A stretch of 64,000 bases of DNA from Xenorhabdus kozodoii (GTDB lineage Bacteria; Pseudomonadota; Gammaproteobacteria; Enterobacterales; Enterobacteriaceae), in contig NZ_NJCX01000019.1 in assembly GCF_002632875.1 (NCBI RefSeq), positions 1 through 64,000 on the forward strand, read 5' to 3'. The notes beneath the pieces are model-generated. The model was given only the letters and a program-made list of their open reading frames with translations. It ran no database searches and had not been told where the DNA came from. Made by a program: the position numbers and the translations under genes. Numbering within the stretch: the stretch's first letter is position 1; every line of letters starts with the position of its first letter. Below, piece by piece: positions 15,482 through 25,806 of the stretch.

Positions 15482-17914
15482 TTAGTCAGGCAAGCGTCGA
15501 TATTGCCCTTGTCCGCGTAATAACCTAATTCCTAACCAGCCACCACACAGGGAGAGCAGTAAGCTACTGATGACAGGCAGCAGCAACCACATCTGCCATT
15601 GCGGTTGCCACGGAAAGTCAAAGACCTGGGTCTGCAACAACCCAAGCGCCATTTCCGCACCCAATGCCGCCGCTAAACCTGCCATAAAACCAAGCAGGGC
15701 AAATTCACTCCACAATGTACGACGCAAAAGTTTTTTGCTTGCCCCCAATGTGCGGTATACCACCAATTCAAGTTGTCGTTGGCTCATACCGACCTGAATT
15801 TGTGCCAATAGCAGCAATCCGCCACAAACCATCACTAAAATAACCATAATTTCCAAAGCCTTGCTAACTTGCTGCAAGATGCCTTGTACTTGTTTAAGTA
15901 TCGAACCAATATCCAGAATACTGATGGTCGGGAAATGGCGGTTAATTTCCGTTAACAAACCGCCATCTCCTGTATAATGGAAACTGGTCAGCCACATTTT
16001 GGGCTGATTTTCCAATGTCTCTTTGGCAAAAATAAAAATGAAATTCGGGTTTATACTCTCCCAATCCACCTTGCGAATACTGCTGACCGTCACCTGAAAC
16101 GTTCGGGTATCTCCGGTGAAGGTGAGCCTATCGCCCAGATTAATTTGCAACCGCTCAGCGACACTTTGTTCCATCGAAACTTCGTTTGGTTTGGGTGGCC
16201 AGCTTCCCGCCATCAGGGTATTGAAAGGGGGCAGTTCTGTTTTCCAGGTTAAGTTCAGCTCGCGACGTACTGTCGTGCTATTAGGCTGTTTTTCATTCGC
16301 CCAGTCCAGCGCAGATTGCCCGTTCACTTCGGTCAAACGCGCCAACACCACGGGATAAAAATCGGTAGGTTTTACCTGATATTTGGCCAGCAAGTCGTTA
16401 ACTTGGGCGATTTGCGGTTGGGCGATATTGAGCAGGAAATAATTGGGACTGTCCGGGGGTAATTGCTGCCGCCATTGATTCAATAAATCGCCCCTGACCA
16501 TGATAAGCAAAGCCAGCAACATGAATGACAGGGAAAATGCCGCCAATTGGGTCATGGTCTGAAAGGGTCGGCATAGTAACCGATTGACCGCCAGACGCAG
16601 GCTTAACTGACGGAATGTCACACGACGCAGCAACCATAATCCCCCCCAGCCCAATAACGCCAAAAACAACGCGACAATCGGCACTCCCGCTAATAATGAC
16701 CATAACAAAGGGTGAGTGCCTGCCAGTAATACCAATCCTCCCGTTATTATTAATGCCACTGCGGGCAAATAATAACGTAATGGCCAGATGGATGCTGTTA
16801 CATCACTTCTCAATACCCGTGAAGGCTGAGTCGCCATAAGCTGGCGATAAGGGCGAATACCGACCAACACCGCAATACCAAACAAAGCACCTATCGCCCA
16901 TACCCACGGCCACATGCCCGCCGCCGGTAACAGCTTAGGTAACATCCCGGCCAAAATTCGAATCAATGCGGATTCAAAAGCCAAACCTAAAAGGGAGCCG
17001 ACCACCATGGCAGCAAGCAAGATGACCAGCCATTGCCCAATGATCCACTGACGCAAGCCCCAACGCCCTGCCCCTAATGTTTTCAGGATGGCAATCAGGT
17101 TATGTCGGCTGCGGCAGTAATGCGCCATAGAAACTGCCATAGCCGCAACAGCAAGGAGTAACGTCAACAAAGCTGACAGCAGTAAAAATTGCTGGGCACG
17201 TTCAATGGATTGAGCCATGACGCCATTATCCTGTTTCAACGTCAACCAGCGTTGATCGGCCTTTAATTGCGGTTCAACAAATTGTTGGAATGATTGGATG
17301 GCGGCGAGAGATCCCGCAAACATATAGCGGTAAGTTAAGCGACTGCCGGGTTGAATCGCCCCGGTTGCCTGGGCATCATCGATATTAATCAAAATTCGGG
17401 GGGAAATCTGGAAGGGATTGAAACCACTGTCAGGCTCTTGCAGCAATTCACCGCTAATTTTTAAGGTAGTATCCCCCACGTCAATATTATCCCCAACCTT
17501 AACGCCCAATAGTGTCAACAATCGTGGCGCCACCAACACCGAACCTTTTTCCGGTTTTAATCCGTGTGGATGGGTTTCCAGCTCGCCATACAGCGGATAA
17601 CGCGCATCTGCGGCTTTCACCTGAGCCAGTTGCGGAATATCCCCCGCATACGTCATGGTCGAAAATGAGATTTGGCGACTCAGTGACAACCCTAGCTCTT
17701 GTGCCCTTTGTAGCCAGGTTTCATCAACGGGATACGAGGCTCTTAAGACAAGATCACCGGCCAGAAAATCACGGCTTTGGTAATGTACACTTTGATCAAT
17801 GCGATCCCCGATACGCCCCAATGCCAGTACACAGGCCACCGCTAAGGTCAGGGATAACCAAACAATCAGGAGAGAAGGCGTACGCCATTCACGCCAAAAC
17901 CAGCGCCAGATCAT
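15482..17914 (-). CDS. ybbP: YbbP, ABC transporter permease (FtsX-type)
   Basis: A large inner-membrane permease of about 810 residues of the MacB/FtsX superfamily. It begins [20 protein letters not shown], close to E. coli YbbP. The first transmembrane segment is near residues 13-35 and is followed by a periplasmic domain with the well-conserved VLVAPRLLTLLGVKVGD and QEPDSGFNPFQISPR. Two FtsX-like four-helix modules complete it, with a second large periplasmic domain. It pairs with the ATPase YbbA, whose stop overlaps its ATG by 4 bases (ATGA). I therefore use the ATG at 17912-17914, although the frame is open 16 codons further. The transported substrate is not established. Confidence 0.95.
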   Translation of the reverse strand: MIWRWFWREWRTPSLLIVWLSLTLAVACVLALGRIGDRIDQSVHYQSRDFLAGDLVLRASYPVDETWLQRAQELGLSLSRQISFSTMTYAGDIPQLAQVKAADARYPLYGELETHPHGLKPEKGSVLVAPRLLTLLGVKVGDNIDVGDTTLKISGELLQEPDSGFNPFQISPRILINIDDAQATGAIQPGSRLTYRYMFAGSLAAIQSFQQFVEPQLKADQRWLTLKQDNGVMAQSIERAQQFLLLSALLTLLLAVAAMAVSMAHYCRSRHNLIAILKTLGAGRWGLRQWIIGQWLVILLAAMVVGSLLGLAFESALIRILAGMLPKLLPAAGMWPWVWAIGALFGIAVLVGIRPYRQLMATQPSRVLRSDVTASIWPLRYYLPAVALIITGGLVLLAGTHPLLWSLLAGVPIVALFLALLGWGGLWLLRRVTFRQLSLRLAVNRLLCRPFQTMTQLAAFSLSFMLLALLIMVRGDLLNQWRQQLPPDSPNYFLLNIAQPQIAQVNDLLAKYQVKPTDFYPVVLARLTEVNGQSALDWANEKQPNSTTVRRELNLTWKTELPPFNTLMAGSWPPKPNEVSMEQSVAERLQINLGDRLTFTGDTRTFQVTVSSIRKVDWESINPNFIFIFAKETLENQPKMWLTSFHYTGDGGLLTEINRHFPTISILDIGSILKQVQGILQQVSKALEIMVILVMVCGGLLLLAQIQVGMSQRQLELVVYRTLGASKKLLRRTLWSEFALLGFMAGLAAALGAEMALGLLQTQVFDFPWQPQWQMWLLLPVISSLLLSLCGGWLGIRLLRGQGQYRRLPD

Positions 17915-18597
17915 GCTTCCTCCCGCAATGTTCCATCGACCAAACGTAAACGACGCTGGCAACGTGCAGCCAGTTGGCTGTCGTGCGTCACTAAAATCAA
18001 TGTCGTGGCGTAATCATGGTTCAGGGAAAACAGCAAGTCGGCGATACGCTCCCCGGTCTGGCGATCAAGGTTACCCGTTGGCTCATCAGCAAACAGGATC
18101 TTGGGACGGGTACAGAACGCCCGTGCCAACGCTACCCGCTGCTGTTCCCCGCCCGAAAGCTGGGCTGGCATGTGTTTCAGGCGTTTTCCCAAGCCTAGCT
18201 GTTCGAGTAATTCAACGGCTTGTTTGCGGCTTTGGTTTTCCGATCCCCCACGTAATAGTGCCGGAAGCTGGACGTTTTCCAATGCATTCAAGGTGGGGAT
18301 CAACATAAATGACTGAAAAACAAAACCCACATTCTCTGCCCTTAACTGCGCACGTTGCTCTTCATTCATGCGACTGATATTCTGCCCCAACAGATGAACT
18401 TCTCCTGCGCTGCCATCATCCAAGCCAGCAATAATTCCCAGCAGCGTTGATTTACCCGAACCTGATTCACCAATTAATGCAATTGTCTGGGCTGGCTCGA
18501 CAACTAACTCAATACCCTGCAATATATTAATTACCTGTTCCCCTTGACCGACATGTTTAGTGAGATGATGAACGTTAAGAATACTTTCTACAGCCAT
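17911..18597 (-). CDS. ybbA: YbbA, ABC transporter ATPase
   Basis: A 228-residue ATPase of the LolD/MacB-type group. Walker A is GESGSGKST (near 43-51), the signature is [15 protein letters not shown] and Walker B is [12 protein letters not shown], followed by the switch His in LVTHD. It works with the permease YbbP, with which it overlaps by 4 bases. Its start codon lies inside the 5' end of divergent tesA, an overlap of about 33 bases also found in E. coli, so each gene's promoter must lie within the other's coding region. Confidence 0.96.
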   Translation of the reverse strand: MAVESILNVHHLTKHVGQGEQVINILQGIELVVEPAQTIALIGESGSGKSTLLGIIAGLDDGSAGEVHLLGQNISRMNEEQRAQLRAENVGFVFQSFMLIPTLNALENVQLPALLRGGSENQSRKQAVELLEQLGLGKRLKHMPAQLSGGEQQRVALARAFCTRPKILFADEPTGNLDRQTGERIADLLFSLNHDYATTLILVTHDSQLAARCQRRLRLVDGTLREEA

Positions 18598-19200
18598 GTA
18601 TTTTTCCTTTTGTTGTTGGTGCTATGCAGTGCAAGAGCAGCGGCGGCGAATACTTTGTTGATATTAGGTGATAGCCTCAGTGCCGGATACCGTTTGCCCA
18701 TTGAGCAGTCATGGCCTGCCCTCATGGCAAAACAGTGGCAACAATCCGGCAAAAAAACAGCCCTTGTTAACGGCAGTATAAGTGGCAATACCGTTGCACA
18801 GGGCCTTGAGCGTTTGCCGGAATTATTGCAACAGCACAATCCAAAATGGGTTTTAATCGAGCTTGGTGCAAATGATGGATTGCGGGGTTTTCCTATTCAA
18901 AACATAGAACAAGATTTGCAACAGAGTATTACTTTGATCAAACAAGCCGGCGCACAACCGTTGTTAATGCAAATCCAAATTTCACCTAATTATGGAAAGC
19001 GATATACCGAATCCTTTGCCAAAATTTATCCAGCGCTTGCTGAAAGCAACCACATTCCTCTGCTACCCTTTTTCATGGAGCACGTTGCTATCAAACCAGA
19101 ATGGATGCAAGATGATGGGCTACATCCCAATCAGGCTGCCCAACCTTTCATTGCCGATTGGATGTCCAAAAAGTTGTCGATATACATCAATTCTCCTTAA
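18565..19200 (+). CDS. tesA: Acyl-CoA thioesterase I/protease I/lysophospholipase L1
   Basis: A periplasmic SGNH hydrolase of about 211 residues that cleaves acyl-CoAs, lysophospholipids and some esters. A signal peptide ([20 protein letters not shown], cut after ARAAA) is followed by block I LLILGDSLSAGY (Ser nucleophile), GSISGNT, ELGANDGLRG (oxyanion Asn) and the catalytic DDGLHPNQAAQ. I choose the ATG at 18565 to match the E. coli N terminus; the frame is open seven codons further upstream. No strong ribosome-binding site is visible. The gene overlaps divergent ybbA. Confidence 0.95.
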   Translation: MMNVKNTFYSHVFFLLLLVLCSARAAAANTLLILGDSLSAGYRLPIEQSWPALMAKQWQQSGKKTALVNGSISGNTVAQGLERLPELLQQHNPKWVLIELGANDGLRGFPIQNIEQDLQQSITLIKQAGAQPLLMQIQISPNYGKRYTESFAKIYPALAESNHIPLLPFFMEHVAIKPEWMQDDGLHPNQAAQPFIADWMSKKLSIYINSP

Positions 19201-19266
19201 GTCAATATATTTCTCAATAGTAAATCATTTATTTCCATAAATTGATGCAGATGAACAGGTAAAGTT

Positions 19267-20043
19267 ATGCAAAAAGCGGTTTTTATTACTGGGTGCTCTA
19301 GCGGGATCGGTTTAGTTGCAGCCAAGACACTCCATCAACGTGGGTATCGCGTGCTTGCCGCTTGCCGCAAGCCCTCTGATTTGGCTCATATGCGTGAGTT
19401 GGGGTTCGAACCCATTGAATTGGATTTAGATGATAAAGAAAGCGTGGAGCGAGCAGCCAGAAAAGTGATCGAATTAACCAACGGTCGTTTGTTTGGGCTA
19501 TTCAATAATGGGGGATTTGGTGTCTACGGTTCATTGGAAAGTATCTCCCGCGAACAGATGGAAAAACAGTTTTCCACCAATTTCTTTGGCACGCATCAAC
19601 TGACGTGCCAGTTACTGCCCGCCATACGCGCTTATGGTGCAGGGAGAATTGTCCAGACCAGCTCTGTGATGGGATTGATCTCAACACCAGGTCGTGGAGC
19701 CTATGCTGCCAGTAAATATGCGCTTGAAGCCTGGTCAGATGCTTTACGTGGTGAATTAGCTAAAACAGGCATTAAAGTCAGCCTGATAGAACCGGGGCCA
19801 ATCCATACCCATTTCACGAAGAATGTCAATCAAACCCAGCAAGATCATCCGGTTGAGAATCCAGGCCTTGTTCGACGTTTCACGCTGATGCCTGAGGATG
19901 TCGTTTCTAAACTCATTCATGCGTTAGAAAGCCCTAACCCGAAATTACGTTATTCCGTTACGTTATTGACTCATACAGTAAAAGTGTTGCGCCGCTTACT
20001 GCCGGAGAAATGGCTCGATAGGATTGTGCGCGGGCAAAGTTAA
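19267..20043 (+). CDS. ybbO: YbbO, short-chain dehydrogenase/reductase
   Basis: A 258-residue classical SDR. The cofactor-binding turn is FITGCSSGIGLVAAKTLHQR, with the family's NNGGFG at residues about 81-86. The catalytic set is Ser in QTSSVMG and the YAASKYALE Tyr/Lys pair, and the substrate loop is EPGPIHTHF. Arg after the first strand (LAACRKPSDL) suggests NADP preference. E. coli YbbO has been described as an NADP-dependent aldehyde/ketone reductase with low substrate specificity. It follows tesA by 66 bases and precedes cnoX, as in E. coli. Confidence 0.93.
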   Translation: MQKAVFITGCSSGIGLVAAKTLHQRGYRVLAACRKPSDLAHMRELGFEPIELDLDDKESVERAARKVIELTNGRLFGLFNNGGFGVYGSLESISREQMEKQFSTNFFGTHQLTCQLLPAIRAYGAGRIVQTSSVMGLISTPGRGAYAASKYALEAWSDALRGELAKTGIKVSLIEPGPIHTHFTKNVNQTQQDHPVENPGLVRRFTLMPEDVVSKLIHALESPNPKLRYSVTLLTHTVKVLRRLLPEKWLDRIVRGQS

Positions 20044-20117
20044 TAGGCATTGAAAAACGGACAAACAAGTCTTATTTATTCATATAATCACCTTACAACG
20101 ACTCAGAGAAAAATTCC

Positions 20118-20996
20118 ATGGAACCAACCGCGAATACAAACAATAATATTGCTCATATCATTAATATTGATGAATCGAATATTGCCCAAGTTGTGCAACA
20201 CTCCCTTAACCAGCTTGTCGTATTCTACTTCTGGTCTCCACAAGACCTACATTGCCATGAATTAGAAACTACGCTTGACAAAATAGCTCATGAATACACA
20301 GGGCAATTCACGCTGGCTAAAGTCAATTGTGACCCATTTTCCCATCTTGCTGCACAATTTGGTGTGCGTAGCCTGCCTACCGTCATGTTTGTAAAAGAAG
20401 CGCGTCCTGTTCAGGGTTTTGAAGGTATCCAGACAGATGACGCCATCAGAAAAATTTTTTCCACGCTTCTTCCCCAAATGGAAAAATCACCATTAGAGCA
20501 AGTCAATGAGCTACTGATTGAAGGCAAAGATCAAGAAGCCTTGCCTTTACTGAAAGAAATCCATCAAGAAAACCCGCAAGATACAGAGATTACCCTATTG
20601 CTAGCCCAAGTGAACCTGTCACTCAATCATCTTGAAGAAGCCCAAAAAATACTGGATACCATTCCATTAGAAGCACAAGATGAAGGTTATTATGAATTAC
20701 TCGAACATCTTAAATCCCAGAAAGAGGCTGCTGACTCACCTGAGATTCGACAACTGCAACAAGCGTTGGTAACTCAACCAGAGAATGCAGAATTAGCCGT
20801 GCAACTGGCATTGAAATTACATGAAGTTGGCCGTAATGAAGAGGCTCTGGAATGGTTATTGAGCTTTTTGAAAAAGGATCTTTCTGCTGCCGAGGGTGCG
20901 GTGAAAAAAACAATGATGGATATTCTCTCTGCTCTGGGCACTGGAGATGTTCTGGCCTCTAAATACCGTCGTCATGTATACTCTTTGCTCTATTAA
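20118..20996 (+). CDS. cnoX: CnoX (YbbN), chaperedoxin
   Basis: A 292-residue protein with an N-terminal thioredoxin-like domain and C-terminal TPR repeats. It holds stress-damaged proteins, forms mixed disulfides with them and delivers them to GroEL. In the thioredoxin domain the canonical CxxC is replaced by W-S-P-Q-D-L-H-C, leaving only the second cysteine, as expected for YbbN, which lacks oxidoreductase activity of the usual kind. TPR-like helices run from about residue 125 ([20 protein letters not shown]) to the end. It lies between ybbO and qmcA. Confidence 0.93.
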   Translation: MEPTANTNNNIAHIINIDESNIAQVVQHSLNQLVVFYFWSPQDLHCHELETTLDKIAHEYTGQFTLAKVNCDPFSHLAAQFGVRSLPTVMFVKEARPVQGFEGIQTDDAIRKIFSTLLPQMEKSPLEQVNELLIEGKDQEALPLLKEIHQENPQDTEITLLLAQVNLSLNHLEEAQKILDTIPLEAQDEGYYELLEHLKSQKEAADSPEIRQLQQALVTQPENAELAVQLALKLHEVGRNEEALEWLLSFLKKDLSAAEGAVKKTMMDILSALGTGDVLASKYRRHVYSLLY

Positions 20997-21044
20997 GTAA
21001 AGAAAACTTATAGACGCCATAATTAACTTAATAAGGGAATTGTT

Positions 21045-21974
21045 ATGGATTTACTCTCTTTTGGTGCTGTACCGATTTTAATCGTGGTTGCTGTTGTTAT
21101 TGTCTTTACCTGTGTCAAGACCGTTCCACAAGGCTACCAATGGACTGTTGAGCGCTTTGGGCGCTATACCCGTACATTAACGCCTGGCCTGCATATCATC
21201 ATGCCATTTGTTGATCGTATCGGCCGCAGAATCAATATGATGGAACAGGTTCTGGATATCCCATCGCAGGAAGTCATTTCCCGCGATAACGCCAATGTCA
21301 CCATTGATGCTGTCTGCTTTATTCAGGTTGTCGATCCTGTCCGCGCGGCTTATGAAGTCAGTAATCTGGAGCTGTCCATCATCAATCTGACGATGACCAA
21401 TTTCCGTACTGTATTGGGTTCGATGGAGCTGGATGAAATGCTGTCCCAACGCGATTCCATCAACAGCCGGTTACTGACAATCGTCGATGAAGCCACTAAC
21501 CCATGGGGCGTCAAGATCACGCGTATTGAGATCCGCGATGTGCGCCCACCGAAGGAGTTGATCTCCGCAATGAACGCTCAGATGAAAGCAGAGCGTACTA
21601 AACGGGCAGACATTCTTGAGGCGGAAGGTATTCGTCAGGCAGCTATCCTGAAAGCGGAAGGGGAAAAACAGTCGCAAATCCTGAAAGCAGAGGGTGAACG
21701 CCAGTCAGCTTTCCTTCAAGCGGAAGCCCGTGAACGCGCCGCAGAAGCGGAAGCGCGTGCAACCAAAATGGTTTCTGACGCTATTGCTAATGGTGATATG
21801 CAAGCAATTAACTATTTTATTGCCCAAAAATATACTGATGCCCTCACCAACATTGGTGCCTCAAATAACAGCAAGGTCATTATGATGCCACTGGAAGCCA
21901 GCAATTTGATGGGCGCCATTGGCGGTATTGCTGAATTAATTAGCGAAAGTAAGAAAAGCAAGCAGGATAAATAA
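21045..21974 (+). CDS. qmcA: QmcA, SPFH-domain membrane protein
   Basis: A 309-residue stomatin/prohibitin-like protein. One N-terminal membrane segment (residues about 6-24, [15 protein letters not shown]) is followed by the SPFH domain beginning [20 protein letters not shown] and containing [18 protein letters not shown] long Ala/Glu-rich helix follows with four near-repeats of LKAEGEKQ/R (residues about 197-225), which would form a coiled coil and drive oligomerisation. It is followed 25 bases later by the NfeD-like gene, the standard SPFH-NfeD operon. Its role is probably membrane organisation or FtsH-linked quality control. Confidence 0.95.
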   Translation: MDLLSFGAVPILIVVAVVIVFTCVKTVPQGYQWTVERFGRYTRTLTPGLHIIMPFVDRIGRRINMMEQVLDIPSQEVISRDNANVTIDAVCFIQVVDPVRAAYEVSNLELSIINLTMTNFRTVLGSMELDEMLSQRDSINSRLLTIVDEATNPWGVKITRIEIRDVRPPKELISAMNAQMKAERTKRADILEAEGIRQAAILKAEGEKQSQILKAEGERQSAFLQAEARERAAEAEARATKMVSDAIANGDMQAINYFIAQKYTDALTNIGASNNSKVIMMPLEASNLMGAIGGIAELISESKKSKQDK

Positions 21975-21999
21975 CCACAGATAAACAGGATAAATTGTC

Positions 22000-22461
22000 A
22001 TGATTGAACAGATCGCTGCTCAGCCGGCCTGGTTCTGGCTCTGTTTTGGTGGCCTGCTTCTGATTGCGGAATTGCTAGGAACAGGTGGATATCTGTTGTG
22101 GACAGGAAGCGCCGCCGTTGTTGTCGCGCTGATCACATGGATTTTTCCTAATATGGGCTGGGAATTGCAAGGTATTCTGTTTGCTGTGCTGACCTTGCTT
22201 TCTGTTATTGCATGGCGTAGCTGGCTACGCCATCGCCCACGCAAGCCTAGTGATAAGGTTCTCAATCAGAAAAACCACCAGTTAATTGGGATGCATGCCC
22301 GTTTAATCACGGATACCGAAAACGGTTTTGGGCGAATCAAGCTAGCCGATGGCAGTTGGCGCGTTCATTGTGACCGTGAGCTTCCGGCCAACACCGAAGT
22401 GGAGGTCATCGCGGTCGACGGGATCACATTAAAAGTACGCCCAATCCCTCATCGCGGGTAA
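22000..22461 (+). CDS. ybbJ: YbbJ, NfeD-like membrane protein
   Basis: A 153-residue inner-membrane protein: two or three hydrophobic segments (residues about 10-70) followed by a C-terminal OB-fold domain ([43 protein letters not shown]) typical of short NfeD proteins. It is the partner of the SPFH protein QmcA, encoded immediately upstream. Its last 13 bases overlap the end of convergent cueR. Confidence 0.93.
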   Translation: MIEQIAAQPAWFWLCFGGLLLIAELLGTGGYLLWTGSAAVVVALITWIFPNMGWELQGILFAVLTLLSVIAWRSWLRHRPRKPSDKVLNQKNHQLIGMHARLITDTENGFGRIKLADGSWRVHCDRELPANTEVEVIAVDGITLKVRPIPHRG

Positions 22462-22859
22462 TGCTTGCAGCAACCCGATAAATGCTCAATGATGGGGCAA
22501 TCAGCTCCATCATCTCCAGGACATTCAGCCACCAAGGCCAGTAATTTTTCCTTTATCTTCTGCAATTCTAAAATCGTTTTTTCTATTTCTGCCACTTTTT
22601 GCAGGGTCGCGGTTTTTACGTCTGCGCTGTGGCGGTAAGGATTGCGAAGTAATCGCAACAATTCACGACACTCTTCCAACGTAAACCCCACCTCTTTCGC
22701 CTGACGCAAGAGTATCAGTTCATCAATATGCTTTTGCTGGTAATAACGATAGCCATTATCTCCCCGCCCCGGCGCAGTAATGAGATCTTTTTCTTCATAA
22801 AACCGAATGGCCTTGCTGCTTAAACCTGTTTTACGGGCAATTTCACTGATATTCATCAT
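22449..22859 (-). CDS. cueR: CueR, copper-responsive MerR-family activator
   Basis: A 136-residue cytosolic Cu(I) sensor. The winged helix-turn-helix is at the N terminus ([20 protein letters not shown]), followed by a dimerisation helix. The metal loop is CPGDDGADC, whose two cysteines correspond to Cys112 and Cys120 of E. coli CueR, and the tail is LSGCCKH. Two adjacent ATGs can serve as start; the second (22854-22856) matches E. coli. It is divergent from copA, with its operator in the shared region, and its 3' end overlaps ybbJ by 13 bases. Confidence 0.96.
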   Translation of the reverse strand: MMNISEIARKTGLSSKAIRFYEEKDLITAPGRGDNGYRYYQQKHIDELILLRQAKEVGFTLEECRELLRLLRNPYRHSADVKTATLQKVAEIEKTILELQKIKEKLLALVAECPGDDGADCPIIEHLSGCCKHYPR

Positions 22860-22866
22860 TTCCCCC

Positions 22867-22897
22867 TTGACCTTCCCCTTGCAGGAAGGTTTAGCTT
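22867..22897 (+). promoter_or_regulatory. CueR-controlled copA promoter
   Basis: The -35 box TTGACC (22867-22872) overlaps the CueR dyad ACCTTCC/GGAAGGT (22870-22876, 22884-22890). A 19-base spacer leads to a TAGCTT -10 (22892-22897). The overlong spacer with a central dyad is the MerR-type design, and the sequence is nearly identical to the E. coli copA promoter. Confidence 0.93.
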
Positions 22898-22936
22898 TAA
22901 TAATCAGTATATCACTCTGTATCAGGAGATAGTGTT

Positions 22937-25666
22937 ATGTCCACAACCACCATTCTCGCACTTCAAGGCTTAACTTGTATGCATTGCGTCGGCAGGGTCA
23001 AAAAAGCACTGGAAAAAATATCCGGCGTTGAACTGACGGAGGTGAATCTCAATTATGCCAAAGTGATCGGTGACGTTTCATCTGATAAATTGATCGCCGC
23101 CATTGTTGCCGAAAATTACAAAGCCACGATCGCCACTCAACCTGATGTTGTCTTGCGGTTATCAGGTTTAAACTGCATGAAATGTGCCAATAAGACCCAA
23201 AAAGCATTAGATGCAGTGGAAGGGGTTATCGCGACAGAAGTTGATACCCAATCAGCAAAAATCTATGGCAAAGCAGAGAGCAGCGCTTTAATTCATGCCG
23301 TCGAACAAGCCGGCTATCACGCCGAATTAGCGGCAGAGGCCGATTTCCCAAAAACGGAGCCGCTGCCACAGACCCCGGCGTCTTTGGCAGCGGCAAGCCC
23401 TTCGACGCCGGTAGTAGCAGCGACTAACCAAAATGAAGCGAGTGATAATAATGAAGGCAGTATTCAGCTTTTGCTGGATGGTATGAGCTGTGCAAGCTGT
23501 GTCAGCAAGGTACAAAAAGCGCTGCAATCCGTTGATGGTGTGGAGCATGCCAGAGTCAATCTCGCAGACAGAAGTGCATTGGTCACCGGTCATGTATCAC
23601 CAAACGCCTTAGTTGAAGCCGTGACCAAAGCAGGTTACGGCGCGGAAGTCATTCAGGATGAAGCAGAACGCCGTGAGCGCCAGCAACAAGTGGCACAAAC
23701 GAATATGCGCCGCTTTCGCTGGCAATCAGCCCTTGCGTTAGTGCTGGGGGTGCCTGTCATGGTGTGGGGAATGATAGGCGATAACATGATACTCACACCC
23801 GAAAATCACACTATCTGGCTCACTATTGGGTTGTTGACGCTATTTGTCATGGTCTTTGCCGGCGGGCATTTTTACCGCAATGCCTGGCAAAGCCTAAAAA
23901 ACGGCAGCGCAACAATGGATACCCTCGTCGCGCTGGGTACAGGTGTCGCGTGGCTCTATTCAATTAGCGTCAATTTGTGGCCAGAGATTTTTCCGTCCCA
24001 AGCCCGCCATCTTTATTATGAAGCCAGCGCCATGATCATTGGTTTGGTCAATCTCGGCCATGCGTTAGAACAACGTGCCCGTCAACGCTCTTCCAAAGCC
24101 CTTGAGCGATTATTGGATCTCACACCACCAACAGCACGGGTAGTTACCCATGAAGGCGAAAAAACGCTGCCATTGGCCGATGTTATACCCGATATGATAT
24201 TGCGCCTGACAACAGGAGATCGCGTTCCGGTCGATGGCGAAATTATACAGGGCACAGTTTGGCTAGATGAAGCTATGCTGACAGGTGAACCTCTTCCCCA
24301 ACAAAAATCAACCGGTGATACTGTCCACGCTGGTACGGTAGTCCAGGATGGTACAGTACTGTTTAAAGCCAATGCGGTGGGTAGCCAAACGACATTGGCA
24401 CGCATCATCAAATTAGTTCGCCAGGCACAAAGCAGTAAACCGGAAATCGGCCAATTGGCCGATAAAATATCATCAATATTCGTGCCTGTTGTCGTTGCTA
24501 TCGCCCTGCTGGCTGGCGCCATCTGGTATTTTGTTGGCCCTGCCCCACAAATCATGTACGCACTGGTTATCATGACAACCGTCTTGATTATTGCCTGCCC
24601 TTGCGCTCTTGGGCTGGCAACCCCCATGTCCATCATCTCAGGGGTGGGTCGGGCAGCCGAACTAGGTGTCTTGGTGCGTGACGCAGATGCCCTGCAACAT
24701 GCCAGCCAACTGGATACGATTGTCTTCGACAAAACCGGCACCTTAACTGAAGGCATGCCACAAGTGACAGAGATCCACACCTTTAATGGTTTCACCGAAG
24801 AACAGGTATTGCTCTGGGCTGGTGCATTGGAAAGTGGCTCAAATCACCCCTTGGCAAAAGCCATTTTGATGAAGGTTGAAGGGCAAACATTACCCGAAGT
24901 CCAAACATTCCGCACCCTCGCAGGGCTGGGGATTAAAGGGGAAATTGGCGACATCACGCTGTTATTGGGTAATCAAAAATTACTTGAGCACCACCAGATC
25001 AAAACCGCAGAATTAAGTCCACGCATTGCAGCACAGGCAGAAAAAGGCACAACTCCGGTTATTCTGTCAGCCAATGGGAAAATCGCCGCTCTCTTTTCAA
25101 TCCGCGATCCCTTACGCCAGGATACTGTCTCTGCCCTGCAACGCTTACATCACCAAGGCTACCGTTTGGTCATGTTGACCGGGGACAATCCCACCACGGC
25201 GAATGCGATCGCCCAAGAAGCGGGCATTGACCAAGTTATTGCTGGCGTTTTGCCTGATGGCAAGGCCGCAGCCATTCAGTCGCTTCAATCAGAAGGCCGG
25301 AAAGTGGCGATGGTCGGTGATGGCATTAATGATGCGCCGGCATTGGCACAAGCGGATGTCGGCATCGCAATGGGCGGTGGCAGTGATATCGCCATAGAAA
25401 CCGCAACCCTCACCCTGATGCGCCCTAGCCTGCATGGGGTTGCTGATGCTGTTGAGTTATCCAGAGGCACATTGCGTAATATGAAACAAAACCTATTTGG
25501 CGCATTTGTCTACAATACCTTGGGTATTCCAATTGCCGCCGGTATTTTATACCCTTTCACCGGCACCTTATTAAACCCTGTCGTGGCAGGTGCAGCTATG
25601 GCATTGTCTTCAATTACCGTGGTCAGTAACGCTAATCGCTTATTACGTTTTAAGCCTAAATCCTGA
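22937..25666 (+). CDS. copA: CopA, Cu(I)-exporting P1B-type ATPase
   Basis: An inner-membrane copper pump of 909 residues (E. coli 834). The extra length comes from three N-terminal heavy-metal domains with CxxC at residues 14-17 (LTCMHC), 80-83 (LNCMKC) and 185-188 (MSCASC), followed by a Pro/Ala-rich linker between the second and third. The membrane part has the CPC metal site ([13 protein letters not shown]), the phosphorylation motif DKTGTLTEG, the HP motif (SNHPLAKA) and the hinge [10 protein letters not shown]. It is driven by the CueR promoter immediately upstream and followed by a terminator. Confidence 0.97.
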   Translation: MSTTTILALQGLTCMHCVGRVKKALEKISGVELTEVNLNYAKVIGDVSSDKLIAAIVAENYKATIATQPDVVLRLSGLNCMKCANKTQKALDAVEGVIATEVDTQSAKIYGKAESSALIHAVEQAGYHAELAAEADFPKTEPLPQTPASLAAASPSTPVVAATNQNEASDNNEGSIQLLLDGMSCASCVSKVQKALQSVDGVEHARVNLADRSALVTGHVSPNALVEAVTKAGYGAEVIQDEAERRERQQQVAQTNMRRFRWQSALALVLGVPVMVWGMIGDNMILTPENHTIWLTIGLLTLFVMVFAGGHFYRNAWQSLKNGSATMDTLVALGTGVAWLYSISVNLWPEIFPSQARHLYYEASAMIIGLVNLGHALEQRARQRSSKALERLLDLTPPTARVVTHEGEKTLPLADVIPDMILRLTTGDRVPVDGEIIQGTVWLDEAMLTGEPLPQQKSTGDTVHAGTVVQDGTVLFKANAVGSQTTLARIIKLVRQAQSSKPEIGQLADKISSIFVPVVVAIALLAGAIWYFVGPAPQIMYALVIMTTVLIIACPCALGLATPMSIISGVGRAAELGVLVRDADALQHASQLDTIVFDKTGTLTEGMPQVTEIHTFNGFTEEQVLLWAGALESGSNHPLAKAILMKVEGQTLPEVQTFRTLAGLGIKGEIGDITLLLGNQKLLEHHQIKTAELSPRIAAQAEKGTTPVILSANGKIAALFSIRDPLRQDTVSALQRLHHQGYRLVMLTGDNPTTANAIAQEAGIDQVIAGVLPDGKAAAIQSLQSEGRKVAMVGDGINDAPALAQADVGIAMGGGSDIAIETATLTLMRPSLHGVADAVELSRGTLRNMKQNLFGAFVYNTLGIPIAAGILYPFTGTLLNPVVAGAAMALSSITVVSNANRLLRFKPKS

Positions 25667-25698
25667 TCTAGCATCCTGGAAATCTGATATCCCCCATG

Positions 25699-25728
25699 AA
25701 AAGCTAAACATATTCGTTTAGCTTTTTA
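25699..25728 (+). terminator. Rho-independent terminator of copA
   Basis: AAAAGCTAAAC (25699-25709) pairs with GTTTAGCTTTT (25716-25726), ending in a T-run, 33 bases after the copA stop. Confidence 0.85.
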
Positions 25729-25806
25729 TCCCGCACTTTTCTCCCTTTCTTGTTAGCCATTAACCGGTTAGCATACCGCTCAATGCCAACGATGGGAGTA
25801 TGCAAT

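Noticed and set aside
24082-24795. A long (237-codon) frame antisense to copA
   Set aside because: It is fully inside the conserved ATPase coding region and has no ribosome-binding site or recognisable domain; long antisense frames are common in GC-richer codon contexts.
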